From Burkholderia sp. L27(2015) (lineage in GTDB: Bacteria; Pseudomonadota; Gammaproteobacteria; Burkholderiales; Burkholderiaceae): a stretch of 64,000 nucleotides of DNA. Within the stretch, counting starts at the first letter, position 1. Each line of letters begins with the position of its first letter. The notes below the pieces were generated by a model. The model saw nothing but the letters and a program-made list of their open reading frames with translations. It ran no database searches and was not told where the DNA came from. The position numbers and the translations under genes are program-made. This document shows positions 44,886 through 52,503 of the stretch, piece after piece. Location of the stretch: the NCBI RefSeq assembly GCF_009765705.1, contig NZ_LMUX01000017.1:641516-705515 (forward strand). The letters are read 5' to 3'.

Positions 44886-45656
44886 TCAAACGCTCTTGAC
44901 CTCACCACCATCCATACGCAGCGCCGAACCGACCAACCAGCGACCCGACGGCGACAGCACAAACGCCATGAACTCCGCGATATCTTCCGGCTTGCCATAT
45001 CGCGTGATTCCCGCTTGCTCCGGAAACTTTTCAAGCGCTTCTTCCAATGTCATGCCGTGTGCCGGCGCGTACTTTTCCATATACGAGCGGCGACGGCCGG
45101 TCATCACCGGGCCGGGCAACACGCTGTTCACCTGAATCCCATCGGTAATGCCACGATCGGCAAACGCCTTTGCCATTGCCACGATCGCCGCGTTGACAGT
45201 GGCCACCGCCGCGAAACCCGACTTCGGCACCTCAGCCGAATTCCCGGACGTAAAGATCACCGAGCCATTTGATGCTTTCAGTGCGTCCCATGCTTGAATT
45301 GCCAGGCGGCGAGCTCCGTGCAATTTCAAGGCAAAACCGTCGTCCCATTGCTCATCGGTCATCTCAAGCACATCGATTTGCGGAACCGCACCCGCGATAT
45401 TCACCACCGCATCGATGCGGCCAAATTTCTCAAGTGTTCGACTGACCACCGCTTTTGCAGCAGCCGGTTCACGCAAATCCAGATCCAGCTCCAACGCCTC
45501 AGCCCCGGCCGCGCGAATCTCGGTGGCAGTTTCCTTTAACAAGTCGCCGCTTCGGGCGACCAACACCAGCCCGGAATAGTCCTGCGCCAACCGAATCGCC
45601 GTTGCCCGGCCTATCCCGCGGCTCGCACCGGTAACAATCGCAATTTTGTTCGTCAT
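44886..45656 (-). CDS. SDR-fold protein lacking the catalytic Tyr-Lys pair
   Basis: Protein of 256 residues with the short-chain dehydrogenase cofactor motif IAIVTGASRGIGRATAIRLA, then DLREPA, VNIAGAVPQ and VNSVLPGPV. Where YxxxK is expected the sequence reads GFAAVATVNAAIVAMAK, with no Tyr. NAD(P) binding is likely, but the classical reduction or oxidation is doubtful. The start at 45656 has GGAG upstream. It probably shares a transcript with the Ser-less hydrolase downstream. Confidence 0.85.
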   Translation of the reverse strand: MTNKIAIVTGASRGIGRATAIRLAQDYSGLVLVARSGDLLKETATEIRAAGAEALELDLDLREPAAAKAVVSRTLEKFGRIDAVVNIAGAVPQIDVLEMTDEQWDDGFALKLHGARRLAIQAWDALKASNGSVIFTSGNSAEVPKSGFAAVATVNAAIVAMAKAFADRGITDGIQVNSVLPGPVMTGRRRSYMEKYAPAHGMTLEEALEKFPEQAGITRYGKPEDIAEFMAFVLSPSGRWLVGSALRMDGGEVKSV

Positions 45657-46049
45657 TTCCAAATCTCCGTACAGTCGATAAGTTAAATTTCAACAACCGA
45701 ACCCAACACTCTTACCCAAGGCAATAAACCTCATCTGTTCCGCCTCCCAACCTTAATTCGCATTACTAAATCAATGCATGCTCATCTCGATCGAGAGATA
45801 CGTCTTGTCGACCTGAGATCCGATCGCGCATCTTTATTCCTTACTGAACCCTAGCTTCCATTATGGGAGAAACTGACTAAAGGAGCCATGAACCAGGGTT
45901 CATAGCAGCTATGATCGGACCCCGCACTTCCGAGCACTTTCGATGGCGATCTCAAGCATCAGCGCCGTCATCGAATAAATGGGCCAACCGCGGGGGTAAT
46001 CGCGACAATGCGATACCGTCACTGGCGCATCGGTTTCGCCCAACTATCA
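45657..46049. other. Intergenic region with a 16-bp palindrome and tiny reading frame
   Basis: 393 bp without a convincing gene. AAAGGAG-CC-ATG at 45881-45890 opens a five-codon frame (MNQGS), and its DNA forms the palindrome ATGAACC-AG-GGTTCAT (45888-45903). It could be the decayed start of a gene or a regulator site. Confidence 0.35.
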
Positions 46050-47030
46050 TCAATCTTTTTCCACCACGACCACCATCTTGCCGTTCGCCTCGTTGGCTTC
46101 CATAACTCGATGCGCCTCTCGGATTTCATCAAACGCGAAAATTCGGGAAGGTTTTGCCTGATAGCGTCCTGCGGCAATATCGGCCGCGATGGCTTGCAGT
46201 GGCACGTCGGAAAGCGGAAATCCCGGTGTCCCAAACACAAAACTACCAAAGAAGTTGAAATTCACGCCGCTCGACATCTGCAACAGCGGATTAAAATCCT
46301 TGATCGGATCTAATCCTCCGAGCCATCCTGCGAGACAGACACGGCCACCCCGGCGCACCATCGCCAATGAATCGAGCAGCGTGCTGTTGCCGACCAGATC
46401 CAGAACACCGTCCAACGCCTTCCGTTCTGCGATACGGGTCGACAAATCTTTACTTTCGATCTCCACTCGCTCAACCCCCAAGGCTTGCAACTTCCCAAAG
46501 CGGCTTTCGCTACGAGTCGTCGCGATTACCCTGGCCCCAGCATTGACCGCCATATTGACTGCCGCCAAACCAAATGACGACGTTGCGCCACGGATCAGGA
46601 TCGTCTGACCACTCTGGATCTCGAGGTTCCGGAATAAGCACGTCCACGCTGTTGCATACGTTTCAGGAATGACTGCCAACTCGGCCCATGGCAAATCCGC
46701 CTCAATCGACGCGACGTTCGTGACAGGCGCGCGGGTGTACTCGGCATAGCTACCGTTAATCGTGCGTCCCAACCCGCCCATCAACGCCGCGACCTTACTT
46801 CCTACCGCGAACTCCCCTCCCGGGCACGAGTCCACGATGCCGACACACTCGATACCGCTCACCTCGGCAGCCTCCGCCCACTCCCCTCTGCGCATATGCA
46901 TTTCGGCATGGTTGATGCCGAACGCTTTGACCTTGATCACCACAGTTCCCATTTTGGGTTCCGGTTTCGGAATATCCTTGAACACCAATACATCGAGCCC
47001 ACCAAAGCCATCCAAGACAACTGCTTTCAC
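46050..47030 (-). CDS. Zinc-independent quinone oxidoreductase-like MDR protein
   Basis: Protein of 326 residues of the medium-chain dehydrogenase family, QOR branch: KAVVLDGFGGLDVLVFKDIP, FGINHAEMHMRRGEW, SGIECVGIVDSCPGG, and the cofactor motif IRGATSSFGLAAVNMAVNAG. No structural-zinc Cys cluster is present. A GTG start at 47030 is chosen because GGAGG lies 6 nt upstream and the family alignment begins there. It follows the hydrolase gene at 47103 in the same direction (72 bp gap), probably one operon under operator site 3. Confidence 0.88.
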   Translation of the reverse strand: MKAVVLDGFGGLDVLVFKDIPKPEPKMGTVVIKVKAFGINHAEMHMRRGEWAEAAEVSGIECVGIVDSCPGGEFAVGSKVAALMGGLGRTINGSYAEYTRAPVTNVASIEADLPWAELAVIPETYATAWTCLFRNLEIQSGQTILIRGATSSFGLAAVNMAVNAGARVIATTRSESRFGKLQALGVERVEIESKDLSTRIAERKALDGVLDLVGNSTLLDSLAMVRRGGRVCLAGWLGGLDPIKDFNPLLQMSSGVNFNFFGSFVFGTPGFPLSDVPLQAIAADIAAGRYQAKPSRIFAFDEIREAHRVMEANEANGKMVVVVEKD

Positions 47031-47102
47031 GACACACCTCCAACTCTTGACGTTCAACCGACCCCGAAAACCGAAAAACTGCGAAACCGGGAACCGCAGG
47101 TA

Positions 47103-47990
47103 CTAAGCCCGCAAATGCTTCGCAAGAAACGCGTTCATCTCTCTCGCAATTTCTTCGCCGTGCGTTTCCAATGCAAAATGACCCGTATCGAGCATCTTGA
47201 CGACTGCGTCAGGATTGTCGCGACGATAGGCTTGCGCTCCGGGCGGCGTAAAGAACGGATCATTCTTGCCCCAGATTGCGAGAGTCGGCGGCTTCGCTTC
47301 GCGGAAGAACTTTTGAAACGTCGGGTACAGTTTTAGATTCGACGCGTAATCCAGGAACAAATCCATCTGGATGTCTTTCTGACCAGGACGCTCCAACAGT
47401 GCGGCGTCAAGTGTGTATGATTCCGGCGCGATTGAATCCGGATTCGAGACGCCATGCACATACTGAAATTTCGTACCATCGAAATTTAGAATCGCATCGT
47501 GCACCACCTTGCGATTCGCGGCCGACGGCTCCGCCCAATATTTACGGATCGGACCCCATGCATCGCCCAGCCCTTCTTCGTAAGCGTTGCCGTTCTGGGA
47601 AATCAGCGCCGTAACCCGCTCCGGATGCTTGACCGCAAGCCGGAGGCCAACCGGGGCACCATAGTCGAACACATACACCGCGTACTTCTTCAGGCCCAAT
47701 TGGGTGACGAACGCGTCCATCGTTGCCGCCAAGGCATCGAATGAATACTGATAACCGCGCTGCGGCGGGACATTCGTAAATCCGAACCCGGGGAAATCGG
47801 GAGCAATCACACGATAGTTAGCAGCTAGCCGCGGGATGAGTTCGCGATACATATGCGAAGACGACGGAAAACCGTGCAATAGCAAGACCACCGGCGCATC
47901 CGGCGCACCCGCTTCACGATAAAACACATCCACACCGTCTGCTTCAATGCGCTTCACAGACACCGCAGGAATACCATTCTCTTTCGACAT
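47103..47990 (-). CDS. Alpha/beta hydrolase, epoxide hydrolase / dehalogenase type
   Basis: Protein of 295 residues: VVLLLHGFPSSSHMYRELIP (oxyanion region), VIAPDFPGFGFTNVPPQRGY, the nucleophile elbow YAVYVFDYGAPVGLRLA with Asp as nucleophile, and KMLDTGHFALETHGEEI with the catalytic His. An Asp nucleophile fits epoxide hydrolases and haloalkane dehalogenases rather than esterases. The start at 47990 follows GGAGG. Operator site 3 lies 72 bp upstream, tying it to the CGNR regulators. Confidence 0.9.
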   Translation of the reverse strand: MSKENGIPAVSVKRIEADGVDVFYREAGAPDAPVVLLLHGFPSSSHMYRELIPRLAANYRVIAPDFPGFGFTNVPPQRGYQYSFDALAATMDAFVTQLGLKKYAVYVFDYGAPVGLRLAVKHPERVTALISQNGNAYEEGLGDAWGPIRKYWAEPSAANRKVVHDAILNFDGTKFQYVHGVSNPDSIAPESYTLDAALLERPGQKDIQMDLFLDYASNLKLYPTFQKFFREAKPPTLAIWGKNDPFFTPPGAQAYRRDNPDAVVKMLDTGHFALETHGEEIAREMNAFLAKHLRA

Positions 47991-48061
47991 AAGAACCTCC
48001 GCAAGAACGTACAACATGGGTAACGGACCTTGAATCTCAGGCCTCATCCTAACCGAATCAT

Positions 48062-48092
48062 GTAACTTGTCAACTGTATTTTTACCGGTTAC
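48062..48092. promoter_or_regulatory. CGNR-regulon operator, site 3
   Basis: GTAAC-N21-GTTAC with left half GTAACTTGTCAA, identical over 12 bases to site 1 at 40990. It lies 72 bp upstream of the hydrolase start at 47990. Confidence 0.65.
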
Positions 48093-48493
48093 CTACCGAA
48101 GCTGCCGCCGACCGCTTCATGAGGAATTCGCCATGGAACGGCCGTCATTAATTTGACATCTACACATCGAATACCACGCGTTTCATACCACCAAGTTCGC
48201 CTAAACAGCATAGGTCGGATAAATACCGACGCCGGAAAAATTTGGCCGGCGAGGGCCATTTTTCTCGATACATTCACAACACCGACATGGTTGGTCAGTA
48301 CCAGGAAGCCTGCGCGCGGCCGAATCGGGGAAATGGCATCAATGGGTGAGCCAAATCGCACCGGGTTACACAGTCGGACCATTAGTTATACCAACGGACA
48401 ATTGAAAAACGCCTCCGCATTGAATAGTGTGATGAGGGTTGACGCGGCAGCGAACCATCTCCACTCATGAGGTTCCAACGTTCGCTGTTTTAC
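48093..48493. other. Intergenic region upstream of an orphan terminator
   Basis: I see no convincing protein gene; the open frames on both strands lack ribosome sites and family features. Because a strong plus-strand terminator follows with no gene before it, this stretch could produce a small RNA. A weak promoter-like TTGACG lies near 48439. Confidence 0.35.
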
Positions 48494-48531
48494 GTCCGGC
48501 GTTATCCCTGAGATTTCGCCGGACTTTTTTT
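48494..48531 (+). terminator. Strong intrinsic terminator without an upstream gene
   Basis: Stem GTCCGGCG (48494-48501) / CGCCGGAC (48517-48524), loop of 15 nt, then seven T. The T-run is only on the plus strand, yet no plus-strand gene precedes it for several kilobases. Confidence 0.75.
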
Positions 48532-48839
48532 CTGAGGCAGAGCGGTTTATGTTCGGAACGATCCGGTCCACGGGCAGGACGATCTGGAGCACGCGAGGGG
48601 AAAAGCTGGCCTGCATGGCATCCCCGCCGACGAACCGGTGGCACGATCGCTCTGGATCGTGTGCGATACACACTGTGGTTAGTGCGACGACCGTCGCGGG
48701 AAGCAAAGAACCCTTACGAAAACCCTTTGAAAGAACCGGATCGGCGGAGACAACCGGCGTAGCGATCGTCTCCGCCTTGCAAGCGGAGATGGCTCACTGG
48801 GCGATAGGTCGTGCGCCGACCGTTCGCCCAATCTCCTGC

Positions 48840-49193
48840 TTAGTGGCCGCCCGCGATTCGTACGGTAAGCAGATTGCGCACCGATTTGACATTCGGTGCT
48901 GCGGCCGCAGCAGTACCGGCAAGCTCAATCTGCGAACTGTCCGGCACGGTGCCGACCAGTGTTATTGCCCCGGATTTAGCGAAGACCCGAATATCGATAG
49001 CCGGAAGCCCCTTTGTTCGCGTCAAAACGCGACGGACATCGTGGGCAGTCTGACGGTCCGCCGCTTTCATCATCTTTTTGGAGGAGCTCATCGGGGAAGC
49101 AGTGGCAGAACCCATACTATCCTGCGCATACACATTACAAGCGAAAAAGAATGCGCCAGCAGCCAGAGTAGTCAGTGCTTTGTGAAGTCTCAT
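48840..49193 (-). CDS. Exported BON-domain protein
   Basis: Protein of 117 residues. The signal peptide (LHKALTTLAAGAFFFACNVYA, then Q) is followed by a Ser/Met/Lys-rich linker and one BON domain: ADRQTAHDVRRVLTRTKG, AITLVGTVPDSSQIELAG and PNVKSVRNLLTV. BON proteins bind envelope lipids or partners and are often stress-induced (OsmY type). Of two close ATGs, 49193 has the better spacing to GAGAAGG; 49199 is the alternative. Confidence 0.87.
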   Translation of the reverse strand: MRLHKALTTLAAGAFFFACNVYAQDSMGSATASPMSSSKKMMKAADRQTAHDVRRVLTRTKGLPAIDIRVFAKSGAITLVGTVPDSSQIELAGTAAAAAPNVKSVRNLLTVRIAGGH

Positions 49194-49287
49194 GTTCATG
49201 CCTTCTCAAAAATTACGATAGGGAGTCGTTCCTTTGGGCAATCGACGCGTAGTCGAATGCGCAGGCAAATGTTAGTACCTGCCATCT

Positions 49288-49493
49288 GCCCGAACAACAT
49301 ACGTATGTATTGCAGCGCTATACATACGTACAGTCGGTTCGGACATTTGAACCGGACCAAACGGATGTAACGCTGGGATCGCTTGCGAGGTGCCTTGTTT
49401 TTTAACCGTGCATGGCAGACACGTATGCGATCGCGCGAAGCCGCCATATGTTCAACGGTATATCGCGCCGATACGTATGTATGTTGTTCGGCC
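49288..49493. repeat. 206-bp segment bounded by 23-bp inverted repeats
   Basis: 49288-49310 and the reverse complement of 49471-49493 agree at 20 of 23 positions (shared core GTATGTTGTTCGG). The left end also forms ACGTATGTAT-N9-ATACATACGT (49301-49329) and contains the palindrome ACATACGTATGT. It lies in the divergent promoter region of the BON and DUF417-type genes, and may be a miniature mobile element or a set of operators. No gene is evident between 49194 and 49556. Confidence 0.5.
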
Positions 49494-49556
49494 AGCGGTC
49501 AGTCACTAAGATCTGAAGTCCACATCGTTGTATTGACAAACAGAGGATGGAAGACC

Positions 49557-50033
49557 GTGAACATTCATTTCCGAGTGGCAGAAAAAAACAATGGCGCTTA
49601 TCTGCACGTTGCATTGTTGAGGTGGTCGATGGTGGCCATCTTCATCTGGTTCGGCATACAAAAATTCACGCCGTATGCAGCCGAGGCCATCGCGCCGCTA
49701 ATTTCACACAGCCCATTTATGAGTTGGTTGGGCATGTTCGGTGTGAGAGGCGAGGCCCGCGTTGTGGGGACGATCGAATTGACCACGGCGGCGGCCCTGA
49801 TTATCGGGTCGTTTATCCCGGTGGTTTCGGCATTAGGAGCGGCAATGGCGAGCGGCACCTTCCTGCTGACGACGTCATTCGTTTTCAGCACGCCGGATAT
49901 CACCATCATCAGTCCGACCGGTTTCCCGATCATCTCGACGTTGTTGGAGCAGTTCCTGCTCAAGGACGTGGCGCTGTTGGCCGCATGCTTGACGCTGCTT
50001 ATCGCCTCTTTGTCGTGGCGCTCTGAGGTGTAG
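49557..50033 (+). CDS. DUF417/YkgB (RclC-like) membrane protein
   Basis: Membrane protein of about 158 residues with four helices. ALLRWSMVAIFIWFGIQKFT, then PYAAEAIAPLISHSPFMSW, and near the end GFPIISTLLEQFLLKDVALL match the YkgB/RclC family, linked in E. coli to survival of reactive chlorine. The GTG at 49557 fits the family N-terminus; the frame is open back to 49383 but the extra 58 residues are not family-like. The ribosome site (GGAAG or GAGG) is imperfectly spaced, so the start is uncertain. Confidence 0.82.
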   Translation: MNIHFRVAEKNNGAYLHVALLRWSMVAIFIWFGIQKFTPYAAEAIAPLISHSPFMSWLGMFGVRGEARVVGTIELTTAAALIIGSFIPVVSALGAAMASGTFLLTTSFVFSTPDITIISPTGFPIISTLLEQFLLKDVALLAACLTLLIASLSWRSEV

Positions 50034-50075
50034 CCGTGCCGCGATAGCCGATGGCTAAGCCCAAGTGGTCGGGCT

Positions 50076-50327
50076 GTGTCTCTGAAAAACGCTCTTGATA
50101 GGATCGCCTACAAGATGATTATGCTAAGCCCGCACGAGTTTTCAACGCTAATGCTAATAAGTCATGCTGCGCAGACGATCGATCTTGGACTAGCGGAAAT
50201 TGATGCCCTGGTTCGACATCAACTCATTTTGCTTGATTCTGAGCAAAACCAGGCGATCCTCACGCCCTACGGCTATCGCTTGCTCGAGATGTTATCGAGT
50301 TGGTCTTGTTCCGACCGGTTCTTCTAG
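50076..50327 (+). CDS. Small conserved-type hypothetical protein
   Basis: Up to 83 residues from a GTG at 50076; ATGs at 50115 and 50121 may be the true start (MLSPHEFSTLMLI). The pattern of two short helices, IDALVRHQLILL, and a C-terminal TPYGYRLLEML resembles small winged-helix-like proteins frequent in Burkholderia. I assign no function. No membrane segment is visible. Confidence 0.55.
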   Translation: MSLKNALDRIAYKMIMLSPHEFSTLMLISHAAQTIDLGLAEIDALVRHQLILLDSEQNQAILTPYGYRLLEMLSSWSCSDRFF

Positions 50328-50418
50328 TGCCGTAGAGCGGTGACATAGGGCACGAGCGCGCAGCCCAGGCAATCCAGCTCATGCAGCGCTCGTAAGCGTT
50401 ACGCCTATGCTCACATAC

Positions 50419-50434
50419 GTTTGTATAAACAAAC
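50419..50434. promoter_or_regulatory. GTTTGT-N4-ACAAAC dyad
   Basis: A perfect 6-bp-arm dyad inside an AT-rich stretch that also has ACATACG and ATACG flanks, about 110 bp before the DUF3331-like gene. Possible operator or promoter element; the surrounding 210-bp gap has no other content. Confidence 0.3.
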
Positions 50435-50540
50435 TATACGTTCTCCAAATTTTTAAATACCTTTTGCTATCTTGCGGACCCCATTGGGCTGTCGTGTAAT
50501 CGCAGCCAGACCCATAGCTTGCACGGAGACCCTGTCACCC

Positions 50541-51005
50541 ATGCTGAAAATGAGCCTAGCTTTTCCAACGCAGCAGACGCAACTTGACAGCAACGCATTG
50601 CAGACCGAACTCGACCTGCGCTGGCTGCACATCCTGAGGTCGCTGCAGACTGATGGGGTCGATGCCAAGCCATCGCATCAATGCGATCGCCGCCGCGGCC
50701 GCGGTGCACCCGGGCAAACGCAACCGAAAAACCGGTACCAGGTCAACACCCAAATTGAAGTCCTTGATCGACCCAGTCAATTCTGCGCTCTCATATCTTG
50801 GCGAGATTCAACACGTTGCAGTTACTGCTATCAACTCTGGCGACGGGCCGTCTCGAAGAAGGCGGGGTTTTGCGCCATCAGCGGCGACCCAATCAATCGC
50901 GGAGACGAAATCTTTCGTCCATGCGTGAGGAACACCATCCCGTTGAACGCCTCGGCAATGATACTCGCTACCCACATTGACCTTGTGCAGGTTGCAGCGT
51001 CGTAG
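50541..51005 (+). CDS. DUF3331-like protein
   Basis: Protein of about 154 residues. The C-terminal half resembles the DUF3331 family described from Burkholderiaceae: ISWRDSTRCSYCYQLWRRAV, then KKAGFCAISGDPINRGDEIF and RPCVRNTIPLNASAMILATH. Cys pairs (CSYC, FCAISG, PC) suggest a small metal-binding fold. Its role is unknown. The start is uncertain: ATG 50541 has GGAG 12 nt away, and the frame is open from 50472. It lies 79 bp before the cfa gene. Confidence 0.65.
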   Translation: MLKMSLAFPTQQTQLDSNALQTELDLRWLHILRSLQTDGVDAKPSHQCDRRRGRGAPGQTQPKNRYQVNTQIEVLDRPSQFCALISWRDSTRCSYCYQLWRRAVSKKAGFCAISGDPINRGDEIFRPCVRNTIPLNASAMILATHIDLVQVAAS

Positions 51006-51084
51006 CCGACGCCATCATGCGCCGTCTGATTCATGCGGGCCATCTTATGCATCAAATCATCCACTCTCCATTGAGGTTCAAGTC

Positions 51085-52299
51085 ATGTTGGAAAAGGTAA
51101 TCGGCACGAAGCTGGACACATGGGCAAACCACATCCGAACCGAAATGAATTTGCCGGTGCGCCTTAAGCTATGGTCAGGCAGAAACTATGACCTCGGTAC
51201 GTTTGATGCTCCTCGGGTACAACTTCGCGTCAATGATGTTGCAGCCATTGGCGCGTTTCTCAACCCCAGCCTGGACGCACTGGGTTCGGCGTATGTTCGG
51301 CAAAGCATAGACATCGACGGCAAGATTGCCGACATCATTGAAGTCGCTTACACGCTGGCGTCGCTGCCGACTCAAGATATGGGACTCGCCCGTAAGGTTC
51401 TCAAGCGCTTTACCCATACGCGCAAGGAGGACAAGGAATCGATCCAGTATCACTATGACGTATCGAACGAGTTCTATCAGCTCTGGCTGGATAAGCGGAT
51501 GGTCTACTCGTGCGGCTATTTCGAGCGGGGTGATGAAACGCTGGACGACGCGCAGAGAAAAAAGATCGACCATATTCTGTCGAAGATCAGGCTGCAGCAT
51601 GGTCAGACGCTCCTCGATATCGGCTGCGGTTGGGGGGCTCTGGTTATCCGTGCGGCACAGAAATTCCAGGCGCGTTGCGTGGGCGTCACGCTTTCCGAAA
51701 AGCAATATGAGCTGGCTTGCCAACGTGTCAAGGAAGCCGGCTTGTCCGATCTGGTAGAGATCAGGTTGCAAGACTACCGGGACGTGACCGGCACATTTGA
51801 TCGAATCACAAGCGTCGGTATGTTCGAGCACGTCGGGCTCGATAACCTCGAGGGGTATTTCTCCAAGATTCATGCCTTGCTGGGGGACGACGGTGTTGCG
51901 ATGAACCACGGAATTACCTCGACAGACCCGAATAATGGCGACTCTCCTGCTGGCGGAGGCACGTTCATCGATCAATATGTGTTTCCGGCCGGCGAACTCC
52001 CGCACATATCGTTGGCTCTGCGCGCAATGCAGGCTGGCGGTCTCGAAGCACTGGACGTGGAAAACCTAAGGCGCCATTATGTGAAAACGCTGGACGAGTG
52101 GACCCGGCGATTTGAAGGAGAGACCGAGCTCATCCGACAGATGGTTGGCGAAACGAAATACCGCATTTGGCGAGTTTATCTGGCCGGCTGCGCGCAGGCA
52201 TTTGCTCAGGACAATGTATCTATCTTTCAGATCGTCTGTCAGAAATCGCAACAGCCGGCCAACACCATCCCCTGGTCACGGCATCACATGTATCGATGA
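51085..52299 (+). CDS. cfa: Cyclopropane-fatty-acyl-phospholipid synthase
   Basis: SAM-dependent enzyme of 404 residues that adds a methylene bridge to unsaturated acyl chains of membrane lipids, usually in stationary phase or acid stress. It has IQYHYDVSNEFYQLWLDKRM, then MVYSCGYF, the SAM site LLDIGCGWGALVIRAAQ and ITSVGMFEHVG with the catalytic region, and a typical N-terminal domain. GAGG lies 8 nt before the ATG at 51085. A strong hairpin follows the gene. Confidence 0.95.
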   Translation: MLEKVIGTKLDTWANHIRTEMNLPVRLKLWSGRNYDLGTFDAPRVQLRVNDVAAIGAFLNPSLDALGSAYVRQSIDIDGKIADIIEVAYTLASLPTQDMGLARKVLKRFTHTRKEDKESIQYHYDVSNEFYQLWLDKRMVYSCGYFERGDETLDDAQRKKIDHILSKIRLQHGQTLLDIGCGWGALVIRAAQKFQARCVGVTLSEKQYELACQRVKEAGLSDLVEIRLQDYRDVTGTFDRITSVGMFEHVGLDNLEGYFSKIHALLGDDGVAMNHGITSTDPNNGDSPAGGGTFIDQYVFPAGELPHISLALRAMQAGGLEALDVENLRRHYVKTLDEWTRRFEGETELIRQMVGETKYRIWRVYLAGCAQAFAQDNVSIFQIVCQKSQQPANTIPWSRHHMYR

Positions 52300-52354
52300 G
52301 TGCGGCATGAGCGCTGCACAAGCGGCTAGATGAGCACCTTGGATAGCCACCCGT

Positions 52355-52380
52355 GCGTGCCTGGCGCCTGCCAGGCACGC
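52355..52380 (+). terminator. Terminator-like hairpin after cfa
   Basis: Perfect 11-bp stem GCGTGCCTGGC / GCCAGGCACGC with a 4-nt loop, followed by ATTTCGTT. The T content of the tail is modest. Confidence 0.6.
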
Positions 52381-52384
52381 ATTT

Positions 52385-52399
52385 CGTTACGCAGTAACG
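52385..52399. promoter_or_regulatory. CGTTAC-N3-GTAACG operator, copy 1
   Basis: A perfect 6-bp-arm palindrome upstream of the PAS sensor kinase. The same palindrome occurs at 55211-55225, between the response regulator and YeeE/YedE genes. Confidence 0.55.
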
Positions 52400-52503
52400 C
52401 AGCACGCATCGATCAAGTAACGGATCATCGCTCGTGTTGCTTGACGCTATCTGCGATAGAGCAGTCCGTAGCCATCTGCAATGCAGGACTCACCTCATCG
52501 ATC

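Noticed and set aside
48549-49370. 273-codon plus-strand open frame
   Set aside because: It lies antisense to the BON-domain gene and promoter region, has no ribosome site and no protein-like pattern.
50472-50540. Longer N-terminus for the DUF3331-like protein
   Set aside because: The extra residues lack family similarity and cross an AT-rich promoter-like stretch; the start remains uncertain.
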